From contig NW_026516375.1 of NCBI RefSeq assembly GCF_025602895.1, positions 1 to 64,000 on the forward strand: a stretch of 64,000 bases of DNA. The letters are read 5' to 3'. This stretch comes from Polychytrium aggregatum. Lineage: Eukaryota; Chytridiomycota; Chytridiomycetes; Polychytriales. The notes beneath the pieces were generated by a model, which ran no database searches, was not told where the DNA came from, and worked only from the letters and a program-made list of their open reading frames with translations. The position numbers and the translations under genes were made by a program. Of the stretch, positions 22,365 through 35,279 are shown in pieces (the first letter of the stretch is position 1; each line of letters opens with the position of its first letter).

Positions 22365-23930
22365 ATGGTCTCGGAACAGGTGCGGGCTATCCAAATCGTA
22401 AGCGCCGTCAACTCTGCCGGCGAGTCCGTCGCGCAGACAACCCCGGGCGCCGCTGTGCTGATCGTCCCAGCGACCATCAAAGTCTCACTCGACTGCGACG
22501 TCCGAGACATTCACGTCTCCTTTGGTAATGCAACAGGATCCAGCGGATGCAGCGAGAGGCGCTGTTGTCGGTGCAGGGTGCCATCGACCGGACCGCCTTT
22601 CTCCTGTGGTCCAAATCTGATCTCCATTTCCGGTACAGGGGTCGAAGGAACCATCGCTGCAACATGGTACGAGGACGGCCCTCGGCTGCTCTGCAAGCCC
22701 TTCTTCAGCAGCGGCGTGGTTGTCTACGACTCAACCGCTTCCGGCCCGCTTTCGGCAGGCACACATGGGTTTCCGGCCAAGCTTCAGCTGCCACTCGCTC
22801 AGACACCGCCGACGTTCGATTACGGCAACATCCGCATCAGCTACAAACTCAAGGCGATAGCTGTGTGGACCAGACCGAGCAACATCATGACCAAGCTCGG
22901 GCAGAGCCCCAGCGCAAGCGGCACCCCCGTGCGCTTCAGAAGCACCGAGCGGTCGATGCTCATCCTTCCAGGCGACCATGCGCAGATGCTGGCCAACCGG
23001 CGATGCCTGACCTTCAGTGCAGCCGTGCGGGTGCCTGACGAGCCAGCCCCGTTCAAGTACCTGGCATCGCTGCAGCGCAACGTCGTCATGCCTGGTGACA
23101 ACATTGTCGTGCAGCTCACTTGCCAACACGACGATGGAAAGATTGCCATGGTGGTCATGAGCATGATCTTGCGAATTGCCATCCGGGATGCCGAGGACCG
23201 CAGCTTTGTCGAGGAAACCCGCTTGGGCGAGCGGACCCGGACGACCCGCTGGAATGCACTGGAGACCAAAAACCTCCACGGCATCGTGCCGGCCACGGCC
23301 ATCCCGTCGCTCCAGTCGAGCGACGTTCAGGTCCAGTATGAAGTACGGATCAAGCTGTTCACGACGCTCTCCAATCACCCGATTGTCGACCTGCGCATCC
23401 CCATCCGGGTCATCCCGCCGACCGTCAAGACCCTCCCAAACGAGCCTGTGCAGATCCCCCTGCTGCCTCGGCTGCAGTCGCAGATCAGAAGCAGCCCCCT
23501 GCCGACGGCCTCAGCCGAGTCTGAGGTCTATGAGGTCGCCTACCCATACGTACCGAGGCGTCCCGACGAAGTTCCCTTGGACTGCGGAGATGTGGTCGTT
23601 GTCGTCCATATCTACGACGACCTGTGGGTCGAGATCGAGAACAGGGCCAAACAGATGGCGGGCGTCTGCCCTCTGCATCACTTGAAGCGAGTCTTTGACA
23701 ACACCATGGCTGCACGCGCTTGGATCCGCATCGTCGAGCTGGAGGGTCCACCCGAGCCAGCCGCCCAGCCGGACGCCGAGCCGGACGCCGAGCCGGTCGT
23801 CGAGCCTGGCACTGCTTCCGAGGCAGCGCCTGTTTCGACCATGAACCGCAAATCGTCGATGCAGCGGCACTTTGATTTCTTGAAGAGCAACCGCAAAAGT
23901 TCGCTCCCCGCCAGATTGAAGACGGCCTGA
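22365..23930 (+). CDS. Arrestin-fold protein with C-terminal SH3 domain
   Basis: ATG at 22365 lies in a good context (GCCATGG). The frame is open through a 114-base GTAATG...TACAG intron (22525-22638) whose length is a multiple of three; removing it gives DIHVSFGVEGTIAATWYEDG and a 483-residue protein. The N half has arrestin N/C-like beta strands (FSAAVRVPDEPAPF, RNVVMPGDNIVVQL, DVQVQYEVRIKLFTTLSNHP). An SH3 domain follows (YEVAYPYVPRRPDEVPLDCG, DDLWVEIENR, GVCPLHHLKRV). A short PDAEPDAEP repeat and a basic serine-rich tail end it. This arrangement suggests a trafficking adaptor with proline-rich partners, but no specific orthologue was recognised. The 5' leader (about 22240-22275) holds an agccaca tandem tract. 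Confidence 0.7.
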   Translation: MVSEQVRAIQIVSAVNSAGESVAQTTPGAAVLIVPATIKVSLDCDVRDIHVSFGNATGSSGCSERRCCRCRVPSTGPPFSCGPNLISISGTGVEGTIAATWYEDGPRLLCKPFFSSGVVVYDSTASGPLSAGTHGFPAKLQLPLAQTPPTFDYGNIRISYKLKAIAVWTRPSNIMTKLGQSPSASGTPVRFRSTERSMLILPGDHAQMLANRRCLTFSAAVRVPDEPAPFKYLASLQRNVVMPGDNIVVQLTCQHDDGKIAMVVMSMILRIAIRDAEDRSFVEETRLGERTRTTRWNALETKNLHGIVPATAIPSLQSSDVQVQYEVRIKLFTTLSNHPIVDLRIPIRVIPPTVKTLPNEPVQIPLLPRLQSQIRSSPLPTASAESEVYEVAYPYVPRRPDEVPLDCGDVVVVVHIYDDLWVEIENRAKQMAGVCPLHHLKRVFDNTMAARAWIRIVELEGPPEPAAQPDAEPDAEPVVEPGTASEAAPVSTMNRKSSMQRHFDFLKSNRKSSLPARLKTA

Positions 23931-24363
23931 GCGGCGCCCGTGAACTGACGCTGTCGCCATCAGGGCTGCCTCCTTCCTCGATGCTCAGCAGCGAGTCTCT
24001 TCTGATACTTTCTTTTGTTCCTCCTTCTGTCCTTCCTTCTGTCCTTCCTTCTGTCCTTCCTCCTGTCCGCCTCATTTCTCCCCTGTATCCTATGCGCTAT
24101 TCCTTGTGCTCTACTGTATGTGTATGTGTATGTGTGTGGTCCTGTCTCATCTGCGTTCTGTTGCAGCGGCGCCCTGCTTCATCAGCGTCTGCCTCATACT
24201 TGTCGTGCGGCATCAGCGTCGCTCTCTTGCAGAGTTTCAGCGGCACGGTTGACGGATTCTCTCAGCCATGAAATGTATTCTTATTGACAAATGCGTAGAG
24301 TCAGCTTCGCTTCAGATCAAACTCTAGTATCGCGACTTGTAGTTAAACTGTTGCACGGACGGT
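23931..24363. other. Intergenic stretch between convergent genes
   Basis: Between the arrestin-SH3 stop and the PARP stop there is a pyrimidine-rich tract with repeats of ttcctcctgtcc type (24005-24070) and a tgtatg tract near 24115-24135. No gene seen. Confidence 0.6.
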
Positions 24364-27300
24364 TCAGAAGGCAGTGGACCAGATCCCAAGGATTAGTGTC
24401 TGTGTGTACCGAGTGTGCTGTACAATCTTGAGACTAAAGGAGCCGGTTCTTACCTTCATCTTGATCAAGTACCGGACCTTGATCTGGGCAACGTCGTAGA
24501 CAATGAACTCTGTTTTTCGCATTCCCCAGAGACCAGGATTCTCTATATTAGCTGGGCTGCAGCAAGAACTCGGCGCGACCAGCCGGTCAAGACCGGGGGG
24601 GGCAAACTTGCTCCATGCAGTCCGTGCCTTCCCTCCCCCATAGTCATGACAAGTCACCGCACGCTTACCGTTATAGAGCAAGTGGCCCTTGACGTTGGTG
24701 CTTACACCCTTGCCACACGGCACTTGGACACCATCCGGCAGCGTAACCGTTGATTTGGGATCGGGGGCGGTGCCGCCACATCCCTTGGTCGAGTGGGCGT
24801 TGTTGTTCTTGCGGTTCTGGTCGGCATTATAGTCGGAATGGAGCAGCTCGTTCTCCTTGCCCAGTGCGACCTCACACAACAGAAGCACGCCCGTGTTCTG
24901 CGACGACGACGTGAAGCAATAGTTGGCCGATTTCGAGACCATATCGGCAAAGTAGACACCCTTGCCGAACATGTAGCCGGTCACAGGCGCTTCGGGCGGG
25001 GCGATGCGCAGGCCCTGGCTCAAGATGCCCACAAAGTTGGTGAGGCGAGAACCATGCCACAGAAGCTTGCGGTTGGTGCCGACCTCCTTGTCCTCTGCCA
25101 TCTTGCTCTTGAACCGATCCTCTTCGCCGTCGCGCGCAACCTCGAAAACATCGAGGACCTCGAGATTGTACTGGTTGTGGGTTGCAGCATGGGTGTTTTG
25201 CGTGTACTTGTCGATAAGGGACCAGGTTTCGGAGTCGCGGTCCACGGGCGTGAGCCCGCACTTGAGCGAATGGTACTTTGCGTCGATGGGATTTTCGTCG
25301 AGGTTGTTCTGTGCGGTCTTGAGCACAGTCTGGGCAATCTGGATATCGCCAAGGGCCTCGACCATCTCGAGCTTTTGTTTCAGGAGGGGGCCGTTGTTGA
25401 TCACCGGCGGTATTTGGCGCCCGCTAAACGCATGCGGAATAATGGTGTCTGCAAAGCCAGAAGACGACAGACGGCAGGAGGGGATGAGTGGCGGTGTCGT
25501 CGGCCTCGGAAAATCGCAAAGATCTATGCGCTGATGGCAGCGAGCTTCTGTTGCTGAGCACAGCGGCAAGCCTCCAGTGACTTACAGAAGGACGAACTGA
25601 GGCTGGTCAGGACGTTGTTGCGCTTGGCACCCTCCATCTCGGCAGCGATTTGCTTCAGGACTTCGTAGCCCTTGGCGATATTGTCCTTGGTGAGCTTGCC
25701 AAGGGGCATTTTCTTGGCTAAATGGCGGGGCAGATGTCAGTCGCCAGTCAATATCACATGTTTAGTAAGGTAGAGCGACGGATCCGAAAACCAGCCTACC
25801 GTCGTAGCCAATCTCGATCATGGCCTTGGTCATCATCTCGAGGTTGCTGATGAGACCGACGAGGTCCTGGACACGCTTGTCCAGTTTGGAATCAGGGATC
25901 TTCACAGGCGATTTGTTGGCTTTGTCGAGTTCTTCCTTGGTTTGCTCATCGTCGTCACCAAAGTCTCTCTCGATCAAAAAGTACTGGTTGATGCGGAGAC
26001 ACAAGGGGAGAACAGAGCGACGTCAGCGCAGACATTGAACGCGCCATGCACACCCCAAGGCACATGAGTCTCAACGGGCCGGCATACAACGCCGTCCTCC
26101 CACTCTCCCTGGTGAGCAAGATGATTGTTTGGTGAAGAAAAATCGACGCCACAGCACAGCATCTCTGTTACCTTTCCAGGAACCTTTGTGAACTTTGCTC
26201 GGTTCGCCCACTGATTGCGAGTCTTGTCGCTGAACTTGGACTCGAACATAGCGATGGCTCCGGTTCGCGATGTCGCAACATGCTTGCTTTGGCCCACAGC
26301 GCCAACGCGGCCCCAGCGGTTCCAGAAATAGTACTGCTCGGAGTTGTCATCTTTGAGGACCTGGATGATGTAGAACTTATTGTTGTTGTTGGCGATCTCG
26401 GTCTGGTTCAGCATGGCATCTGTTTGGCGTTGCAATGGGTGAGAACCGAGCATGGGCAGTCTGGAAGTCTGGCAGGCGGTTGATGTCGTGCCGATCCGGA
26501 AGAAGCTGCTTTCGGGCTGTCCAGCCGTACCGTTGCACTCGATCACCACCGTCTCATTCATATCCTGAGAGCACCCTCCCTCCCCCGGAACTCACCGTAG
26601 ACGATACCGTCGGCTTCGAGAACGTGTGTGCGACTGGCAAAGGGAAACACCGAGTCGACGGCCTGTCGAGAACATCAATGGCAACCCGCGCACATACAAA
26701 TGCATCAGATCGGGCTCCGGAGCAGAGACCCACCCGTGCAAGCGTCAAGGGAGCATCCTCGCGCTGCATATGGCTCAAATCAAGCGAATACTCACGGCCC
26801 GGCCTTTCTTGATGACCTTGACCAACTTGACCTCTTCTTCGACGGCCATTGCGGCATCTTTGCCATCGATCTTGGCGTCTTTGTCTTCGGACTTGGCGTC
26901 GGCACTGTCATCGCTGCTGGTCTTGAGGCGCTTGCTTCGGGACGGGCGACTATCTTTGGCATCCGTATCCGCGGCTTTGGCATCCTTGACATCGGGCATC
27001 GCCTTGGAAGCATCAGCAGTTGCAGCGGCATCGTCATCGGCATCGTCGTCTGCAGGACGCTTCTTGGAGCCAGACGCGGTAGAGCCTGCTGAATCTTTGG
27101 GATCGTGCAGAGCCGGGGCCTTGGGCGACAGCTTGTATGTGCCGTCGTCGAGCTTGGTGCCTTTCTCTGCAGATTCCTTGATAAAGAGGGGTGAAACGAT
27201 GGTGACATCTGGGCGTTCCAGAGCCTGGCGGATCTTGGCGCTCTGCTTGGGCGCATCCAACTCGTCCTGCGTTGCGATCAGGTAGGTGACCTTCTTGGTG

Positions 27301-27473
27301 AGGGATGCGGCCACGGTCCCAGCACGAGATGCGATGACCGTGGCCAGATTGTCGGGAAGCTTGGCGGCCTCGGGACTCAGGGCAAAGACAAGCGATTCAA
27401 AGATGGCCGGGGGAGCAGCATCGGCATCGGCATCGGCATCCTTGGCAGCTCTGGCGGATCGTCTTGGAGGCAT
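24364..27473 (-). CDS. Poly(ADP-ribose) polymerase, BRCT-WGR-PRD-PARP type
   Basis: Minus-strand exons 27473-26796, 26662-26596, 26419-26172, 25983-25800, 25717-25586, 25448-24669, 24509-24454 and a short last exon ending with TGA at 24366-24364 give about 726 residues. Order: a basic N terminus (MPPRRSARAAKDADADADA), a BRCT-like domain (KKVTYLIATQDELD), a lysine-rich linker with nuclear-localisation character (KKRPADDD, RSKRLK), WGR (FWNRWGRVGAVGQSKHVATS), the helical regulatory domain (MPLGKLTKDNIAKGYEVL) and the catalytic domain with the H-Y-E triad: H in LLWHGSRLTNFVG, Y in FGKGVYFADMVS, E in NEFIVYDVAQIKVRYL. It should be activated by DNA breaks and make poly(ADP-ribose). This is the architecture known from filamentous fungal PARPs. 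The acceptor of the last exon (24399 or slightly upstream) is uncertain. Confidence 0.94.
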
Positions 27474-28168
27474 TTCTGAGGAGGGAAGGACGGTACGGGA
27501 AAGGTGTAGACGAGACGAGGGGGGCGAATGAAGGAGACGAAATCGACAAGATCTGCGATCGCGGAGGGCAAAGCGGGACAGGTGCCGAGACACAGGCGCA
27601 GCGAGGGAGCGGCAAAGACGGTAGTGAGGGGCGACAGTGGGTGCGATCGCGGCGGACGGGGCTTTTTATGTACGGGGGGTCAATGCAAAGCAGCGACTCG
27701 GCAACGGGGGCAAACACAGCACACAAACAAATCGGGCAGAGCCAAGCAGAACACAAACAGGCGGTGCTTTGAACAAAGCAACCGCCCCGGCGGATGTATG
27801 GATTGATACGCAGCGGAGTGAAGGATGTGGTAAAGTGATAGTACACATTGATGGAGTGATAGATACACATTGATGGATGTGCAGTGGAGTGATAGTACAC
27901 ATTGATGGAGTGATAGATACACATTGATGGATGTGAGGTGCAGTGTGGCATCCTGGATATATGCAATGGAGTGATGGGGCAGCTATGAACCCATCACTGA
28001 TGCACTCCGGCTCCAGTCCAGCGCAATCGCCGTCGCCATTGTTTCGCTTCGGCTCCCCCCCCCCGATCACAGATCGCACCACCATCCCTCGCCTCTATTT
28101 CCGTGGGAAGCGATCCGCCGCAACGCCGGGTGCATCCTGGGCAGCCATCCGAGCTTGAATTTGTCGCC
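27474..28168. other. Intergenic region between PARP and the CCDC180-like gene
   Basis: This divergent spacer holds no recognisable gene. It contains the minisatellite at 27833-27935. Open frames across the repeat on both strands are low-complexity artefacts. Confidence 0.6.
27833..27935. repeat. Two-copy minisatellite with nested subrepeats
   Basis: Two near-identical units of about 55 bases, each containing gtgatagtacacattgatgg and gtgatagatacacattgatg, follow one another, with a single-base difference near the junction. The core acacattgatgg recurs four times. It lies about 240 bases before the next gene's start. Confidence 0.85.
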
Positions 28169-31100
28169 ATGGCCCGCTCAATGGCATCCGACCGTCGATA
28201 CCGCTCGCTGCCTGAGCTGCGTGCGGTTCCCAAAACATCGTCGCCGTGGCGGTCGATGGTGGGAAAGGCCCAAGCGCTGGGCTCTGGTCCCATTCCTGGC
28301 CAAAAGACGAAACGGCTGCTGCCTCTGGCCCACTCTCTCGAGGAGCGCATCGATAAACTGATCGAGGCGAGCATCGTCCCGCACAAGATCGAGGCAGAAA
28401 AGACCCCGCTCCCCGTCATCGCGCCGGGATCAAGAGGCCCTGGAACCATGCAAAAGAAGCTGATCGAACAGAGGTACGGACGCTGCTTCTCGCATGTCTT
28501 GACAGCGGCGCTGCAGCTGGCCTGCTGTCGGGCAAAACACTCCCATTCCGGTTCCGATGTCGCTGCTCATGAGCGGCGCGGCCTCCGTGTCTCACACCAA
28601 CAGATTCCAGCAAACCAGCTCAAAATACAAATCCCGGCTGGACCAACTCGTTGCCGAATTCAAGCAGTCGAACGTCCAAATCGTAAATCAGTTCAAGGAA
28701 ACCTGGACGGCGGGCCGCTCTCGTATGGACTGTGTTGCTGCATTCGTGCCATCATTTACACCGATGCTTCGACTCCAAAGCTTTCGCCGTGTCCTTGCCT
28801 CTGACCTATATATACACACACACCCTTCTCGAGCAGGTCTTGAGGAAATCTTGGCTCTAATCGATACCGACAAACTGTCCAGGCTGGTTGCCGACGACTT
28901 TGAGCATCTCAAGAAGCTCTCGCATGAATTGTCCGGGCATCGGCAGGCCATGATCGAGATTCTGGAAAACAATTTTGATAGCTTCAGACGCACCTTTACC
29001 GAAAAGTCGTCAAAGCTCCTCCTGGAATACGGAAACGAACTACACAAAATCTACTACCAGGTTCCCAGTCTGGTCGCTCGCATTGTTCAGGTATGCGGCG
29101 GGACACGAGATCCAGGCGGCCGTGCGCGGTGTGTAAGCGAAACGGGGCTGGCCGACGAGGAAAGAGCGTCGATAAGGATGGAAATTGCAGGAGGAGTATC
29201 AGGAGCGAGCCAGGTTGCATGCCCATAACGGTCGAGAGGGCAACGGCACAGACATGCACACGGATGCCGACATGCGCACTGATGCCGACATGCCCAACAG
29301 GAGGAAACCATCCTGGCCGATAGCCGCCTGCTTGAGACTTCTGAAACAATGCTCAAGTACGTCACCGTCATGAGGAGCATCAACGTCGACATTGACAGGC
29401 AATTCAGTGATATCCTGTTGGAGTGCAAAGAAGCTTGGAAGAACATGCGTGTCAAGTTTCTCTTTGAGCAGCACTTTGAGTGCGTGAGAACCCTCCAAGA
29501 CATTGACTTTGACAAGTTCTACGGGCACGCACAAGCATTTATGAGCCAGCAGTTTGATCAGCAAAAAGAGCTGGTAACGCAGGCGCCAAAGCCCTTCGAG
29601 CACGCTTGGAAGCAGATTTGGTTGGGATAGAGTGATCTCACATGCCCATCGACCGCGGCTCGGTTTGCGCAATAGCTTAACAGGATCGCCGAAACTGCAG
29701 CCGAGAATCTCACACTCGAATGGGTCAACACCTGGAGGGCATCAAACTTGGGGACATACCATAAAATAGAAGACTCGGCTCGTCTCTTTCAGCACAATGT
29801 GGGCCACATGGAGCAGACCATTGAAAAAAGCTGCCAAGAGAGCATGAAGAAGCACAAGAAACTGATTGTCAGCTGCGGAATCGAAAGCACGACCGAACTG
29901 GAAAGTCGATTGGAAGGTAGACCGCCCACACCTCCTCTCCCCTTAGCCTGGCATATGTTCAGCTAGCCCCACACTCAACCACCCCACTCGTCCCCCTCCC
30001 CGCTCCCTTCAGAGCCTGTAAAAAAGTTCAAGAAAACGAGTCAGTTTCTCGCCGGCAAGCGTGCTGCCATGATGCTCATCAGTCAGGCTGGAAGAAATCG
30101 CGATGTGCTTATGGTCGTCGCCGATATCATGGCCTGTATTCTGAGCATAAAGGGAGAGCAAAAGGTACGTCAGCACACCCGGCGTCTGTGGCCGGCACCA
30201 TTTGCGTGCGACTCTTGCAAACAGCTTTGAATCAAGCTTACACTCTCCTCGGCTCGCTCAGGCCAAGCTTGTCACCCTCGAAGACGAGATACAGTCTCGT
30301 CTCCGAGACATGCATGGGATCTATGTTTGTGATTATCGGTGGTTTGAGAAGCAGCTTTTCCACGAAGTCGAGCGAATGAAAAAGGAGGACAGCGAAATCG
30401 GCGTCTACCAGCGCCTTATGAACGCCAACAAGCTCCTGGATTCGATCGAAGAAGGTGGGCGTCCGGCACGGCCCTCCATTCTACATGTCGCCGACTCATT
30501 CGTCCATCGCTATCAGCCCAGCGAGGCTTCCACTCCAGAGGCGTGATTGTCATCCACACCCTGCTCGAAAACGTCCAGCGCCTATTTACCAAGTTTCGCG
30601 ACCAGGTGTGTATCACTAGACAACTTTGAGCACATGTGACCTAAAGCTGACTTCAGGTTTCTTGCCTAGATGAGTGCTTTCCTTGACGTCGTTCCGTATC
30701 TGGAAGAATCTTCCTCCGGGCTTCAGTCCAAGGGAAACAAGGGCAAGGGTAGGCATGCGGTGACGCCGCTGTAAGTGCATCTCGGCTCGATGCACACAAT
30801 TAGTGCTTGTTGTGACCCGCCGCTTCCATGACCTCGATGGCAGTATCCTTCAACGACGATGCCGGCAGCAAAGTCAAGGCCCCAGTAAAATCGCGTATGC
30901 TTGAAAATGCCCTGTACTTGATGCATTGTGCAGAGCGTTGCGTGTCGCTCATGGACGCCACATGGGATGTGAAACTTGCGTAGTTTAGCAGGGCCGCTGA
31001 AGGCCGCTGAGGGCCGCTGAGACACAATCGGCGCTCGAGAGGCTGTCCTGGCTTCGCTAACAGGGATTGTGGTTGCATGGACAATCGACTTTGCTCCGCC

Positions 31101-34100
31101 CCCGACAGCGGTCAACACTTCCGGCATCACCTTCACCACACCCAGAGGACACGTATACACGATTCCGACAGTGGATAACGAGATCGAGTTTTTCTACAAG
31201 AAGGTCAAGTCCTGGAGAGACGACCAAGCAGCAAGGCTGCTCGCGCCTGCACACTTGGCCAAGAGCACCGATGTCCACGTAGCCGGCCGAGGGGAAGGCA
31301 AGCAGCAGGATCAAAACGCCGACCGACCCGGCAACATGGATTTAGAGAAGGCGTTCCCATCTCTGGATGCCGAGGCATTTCTGGCTGACGACGCAGCCTA
31401 CTACCCAACAGATTCGGACGCCGTCGGAAACATAGGCATCATCGATTCGACGGCCTGCCCACCTGCCGTCGATCTGGAGCACGAAAAGTTGGTGGTGGAG
31501 GTTCCACAACTTCCGAGCAGTAGCCTGGTGGACGTTAGAGTCTACATCCAAAAGACATATATGCAAATGGTCGACACTTGGGAAATGCAGGTCGAGAAGC
31601 AGGTCTCATCGCGGATCCAGGAGAAGGTGGGACAGCTGACCAACGAGCTGCACGCAACGCTGTACCGCTACGAAAACCGACGACGGGACGTCGAAGATCA
31701 ATACCGAAACCGTCTTGGTAAGCAATTGATGCGGGAAGGGACACAGCAGATTTGACTCAGTCAGCCGTGCGGCTGTCGACTTTTATCACTCGAGCGACAG
31801 GCAGCTTGATCGCATCTCAGAGTTTGATATGTGTGATGGAGACGGTGCGGAGCGGCTTGGGTGCTTTGGCTGATTGGCTTGGGTTCTTTGGCCGATCGGC
31901 TATTGCAAATGAATTGACATTCTGCCTCGAATCATGGGGCTGCCGGTTGCGACAGAGGAGATTGGTTTGCGTGCCGTGCTGAACGAAAAAGAAGCCTTCA
32001 TTATCGAGCACCGCATCGAGCAGCTCAAGCTCAGCTTTACATCTTCGATCGACCGGCTCGAGCTCCTGTCGCGCGAGTTCACCGTCTCCGTCACGCTCCC
32101 GACCATCGAGCAGCTGCGCCGCATCAAAAAGTCGACGCAGATGCAGTCGGCAAGGGCCCTGTTCAACGAAAAGCTGGAAGCCCATACCAAATTCATGAAA
32201 GAATCGCTGTCGAGTGCCCTTTCAACGTTTCAGTATGGCTGCGATGTCCTGAAAAAGAGCCGGTGTGAGCAACACATTCAGGCATGGCGCATCATCAACC
32301 AGCGCCATCCCAAAACCGACCTCATCTACGAGCTCGAGGCCTGGGTCTCCACCCACGATGGGCGCATCGATCGAGTGCAGAAGGAGGTCGAAGCGCATGC
32401 CATCCGGATGGAGGATGAGGTCTGGTCTCATTCCGAGGAGGTCCGATTTCTCGAGGCCATCGACGACGTCCTGTCCAAGACGAAACTCAGGCTGCGTGCA
32501 GAGGCAAGTCTATTGAGCTCCAGGTTTCGCCTGCCGTCGTAACCATCTCCTCTGGTTCATCTCGGTGGCTTTCTCACCTCGGAAATGTGTGGATCGATTT
32601 GTCTTGCGCTCAATGAGCTCCTTGGTATCGATCTAACGTCCCGAATCCTTCCCTCCCACACACACTCATGCCACCAAGTTCAGATGGCATATATGGGCCA
32701 GCTGGACATGATCATCCACCAGAAGCTTGACCTCTTGAAGTTTCTGGCAAACAAGGAAAACTTCAATTGGGTGAGTGACGGGGCGAGTTGCTTGCGGTAG
32801 TCAGCAACTCAGTTCCCATCGTGCTGGAAGCTGTCGGGCAGTGCTGATGAGTCGGGAGCAACCCACTCGGTGGGATGGATCATTGCACACTGTATGATAT
32901 CAAAGTGGACAGTTGATTGCTCTGCCAATATGGCTTCTTCCCCCAGAGGGCTTCATGGATATCCGCACCCCAATATAGAGAGCTCAGTCGGTGATGGCTT
33001 TGTAGGACTCGATCAACTCACACCCAAATCCGTACTTTGGAATCACAGGACTCGGTTTGCCAGCTCCTCTGCACCCTTAACGAGCTACGGATTCTTATCG
33101 TCAACATGACCCGGTACTCCAACTCCCTTACCGAGTCGTTTGATCCAAGTCGGGTCCAGGTGCCGGTGACACTGGAGAAGACAAAATGGATGTCTTCAGG
33201 GTGAGCCGTGGGCATCGTCGACACTGCTCTGCTTGTAGCTGCCGCTTGCATTCATCACCAGGTTGACAATCACATGGCCATATTAACGAGCACTGTCGAT
33301 GCCCCCTCCACCAACGCATCCAACATCCTGCGTCTTTGCTGGAACCAAACAGCTCCGAGTTTTTCCTTCTGTCACATCCATCAGTGAAGAAAATCATCAC
33401 ACACGACACCTATGTCGGCCAGGCTTTGACCCTTACCCAGACGATTCTCTCGGACTCGCTGCACGAGATCAAGCCGACGTACCAAGAGCGGGTCCAGTTG
33501 ATCTGGGACGAAACTTCTGCCTCTGTTGAGCTCAAGAGTCAGGTGAGGGCTCGGGGTCTGGGTTTCCCTGATATCCTATAGGACCAACGGGCTTTGGCTG
33601 CATCGTCGTCCGCATGAGCTGCGACCCGGGCCATCGTGTATACAATGCTTCGTTTGGTGTATCGGCTCGGGTTGAAGTGCATTCTATTGCCCACGCATCC
33701 TCACCCGCGCACACATCGATTTGCTCCGCCCCGATGCTTTGTCCATAGGAGTTTTACTCGTCGCTCCGACACACCATCAAGCGAACGCAGGAGATTCCTC
33801 CGACCTTTCCGGAGTATAAAAAGACTCTCGACGGGCGTATGCAAGGGCTGAAGGACGATTCAGAGTCCAGACGGCTTGACTTTTCAAAAGGTTGGCTGCC
33901 GCTGAATCGCTTCGGCCGTGCCCTGCCATTCACACGGTTCCGTCACCCGAGCCTCGCCAACACAACTAATCCAATGACTTTGTCAGGCCTCCTCGCGATT
34001 GTTGTGCAATACTTTGACATCATATCCCACAGCTCCGAACACATCCTCTCGTCGCTCTACAAGGACGCCTCGTTCGTTTGCGAAGACACCTGGCAACAGG

Positions 34101-34963
34101 AGTCGCAGTCATTTGCGGACGCATGGAAGTCGGAAGCACGACGGCGGAAAGCACTGTACAGCTCGATGAAGCCTCGGCTCGGCCACCCAAACAACAAAAG
34201 CGAGCTGGATGTGTTTGAGTGTTCGGCCGAGAAACTCAAGAAAGACTTTGAAGGCCGCATCGTCAAGGTTCGGTCGTCGTATGAGGCTGCACTGGACAAG
34301 ATTCGAGTCCAGTACTTGGTCGAGATGGAGTATCTGAAAACTAGCTTTCTCGCGTTGATGAGTGCCTCAGTCCACAGCAACGACTTGATCATCCCAGGTG
34401 CGTTTTGTGCCAAGGCAGCCGTATCTGTGCTGGTCGATGGTAGAGCAGGGATTGCTGTGTCTGATACCGGGTTTCGTCGCAAACAATAGGCGATCCGCCA
34501 GCTGTGCCAAAGCAAACCATCCGATCAATCATCAATGCCCGTCGGGCTAAAAAGAGCCTCGACGAGCTTCCGCTGCGGTCAGCAGCAGCATCGACAGCAG
34601 TAATAGCCTCAGGTTGGTGGCTACGGGCTGGGGTGCCGACTCTAGTTTCTGGACTGCTGAGTGTCACTGCTTTGTCCTTAGAGCAGACGCTACGTTGGTT
34701 GTATTCTCACGCCAGATCATCGCCAACTTCGTCTTGCAAATGGTGCGATAGACACCACAGAACGCACCAAGAGCGTCGTATCGCGCTTTGCCCAGGTGCA
34801 CCAAGACTTTAGCAATCGCTTTTCGCAGGATATTCGTCGCCGGCAGCTGCACGTTCAAAGCCAGGCGGAGGAGCAGAAAGCCAGGAACGACCTGTGGTTC
34901 GCGAATTGGAGAGACTCCATCCTGCAGATCCTGCAGCTGTTTGATCCGAACAAGAGCCTGTGA
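28169..34963 (+). CDS. CCDC180-like coiled-coil protein (DUF4455/DUF4456 type), probable flagellar protein
   Basis: ATG at 28169 (cgccatgg context) opens [20 protein letters not shown]. Many exons follow, separated by small introns, nearly all encoding helical, charged sequence: [20 protein letters not shown] (28570), [20 protein letters not shown] (28830-29090), [20 protein letters not shown] (29350-29630), [20 protein letters not shown] (29770), [20 protein letters not shown] (30300), [20 protein letters not shown] (31525), [20 protein letters not shown] (32110), [20 protein letters not shown] (33400), [20 protein letters not shown] (34005) and a last exon ending [15 protein letters not shown] with TGA at 34961-34963. 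Length, helix content and motif spacing fit CCDC180, whose relatives occur in flagellated lineages. The family call is by pattern, not alignment, and several exon edges are unresolved. Two adjacent genes cannot be wholly excluded. Confidence 0.6.
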
Positions 34964-35279
34964 CCTCTGCGCCCTCATGTCCTCGGCTGCGAGACCAGCG
35001 TGAGATTCGATTCGATTGGATCGCCATAATACACATATCCCGACACCGGCGTTCAGATTATTCAAATGCAAAGACGAGAGACTGTGGCGACAGCGTCCGC
35101 GCACGATATTGCGTTTTCATGATCAGCTTGTGTGCGGCACCCATCACCACAAAGGGCGGAGCACCCATTCAGCTTGCCTCGATCTGGGCTTTCCTCGAGA
35201 TCTCCCTCCCTCCGGCAGTCGACCCAGCCCAATCTGCATCGTGCCTGACCATCCCCGGCGTGCTCCCAATCTACTCGTC

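Noticed and set aside
24793-25557. 254-codon plus-strand frame
   Set aside because: It is the antisense shadow of the PARP catalytic exon.
27833-27935. CRISPR-like array
   Set aside because: The spacing is a nested minisatellite with near-identical units and no unique spacers; the host is a eukaryote.
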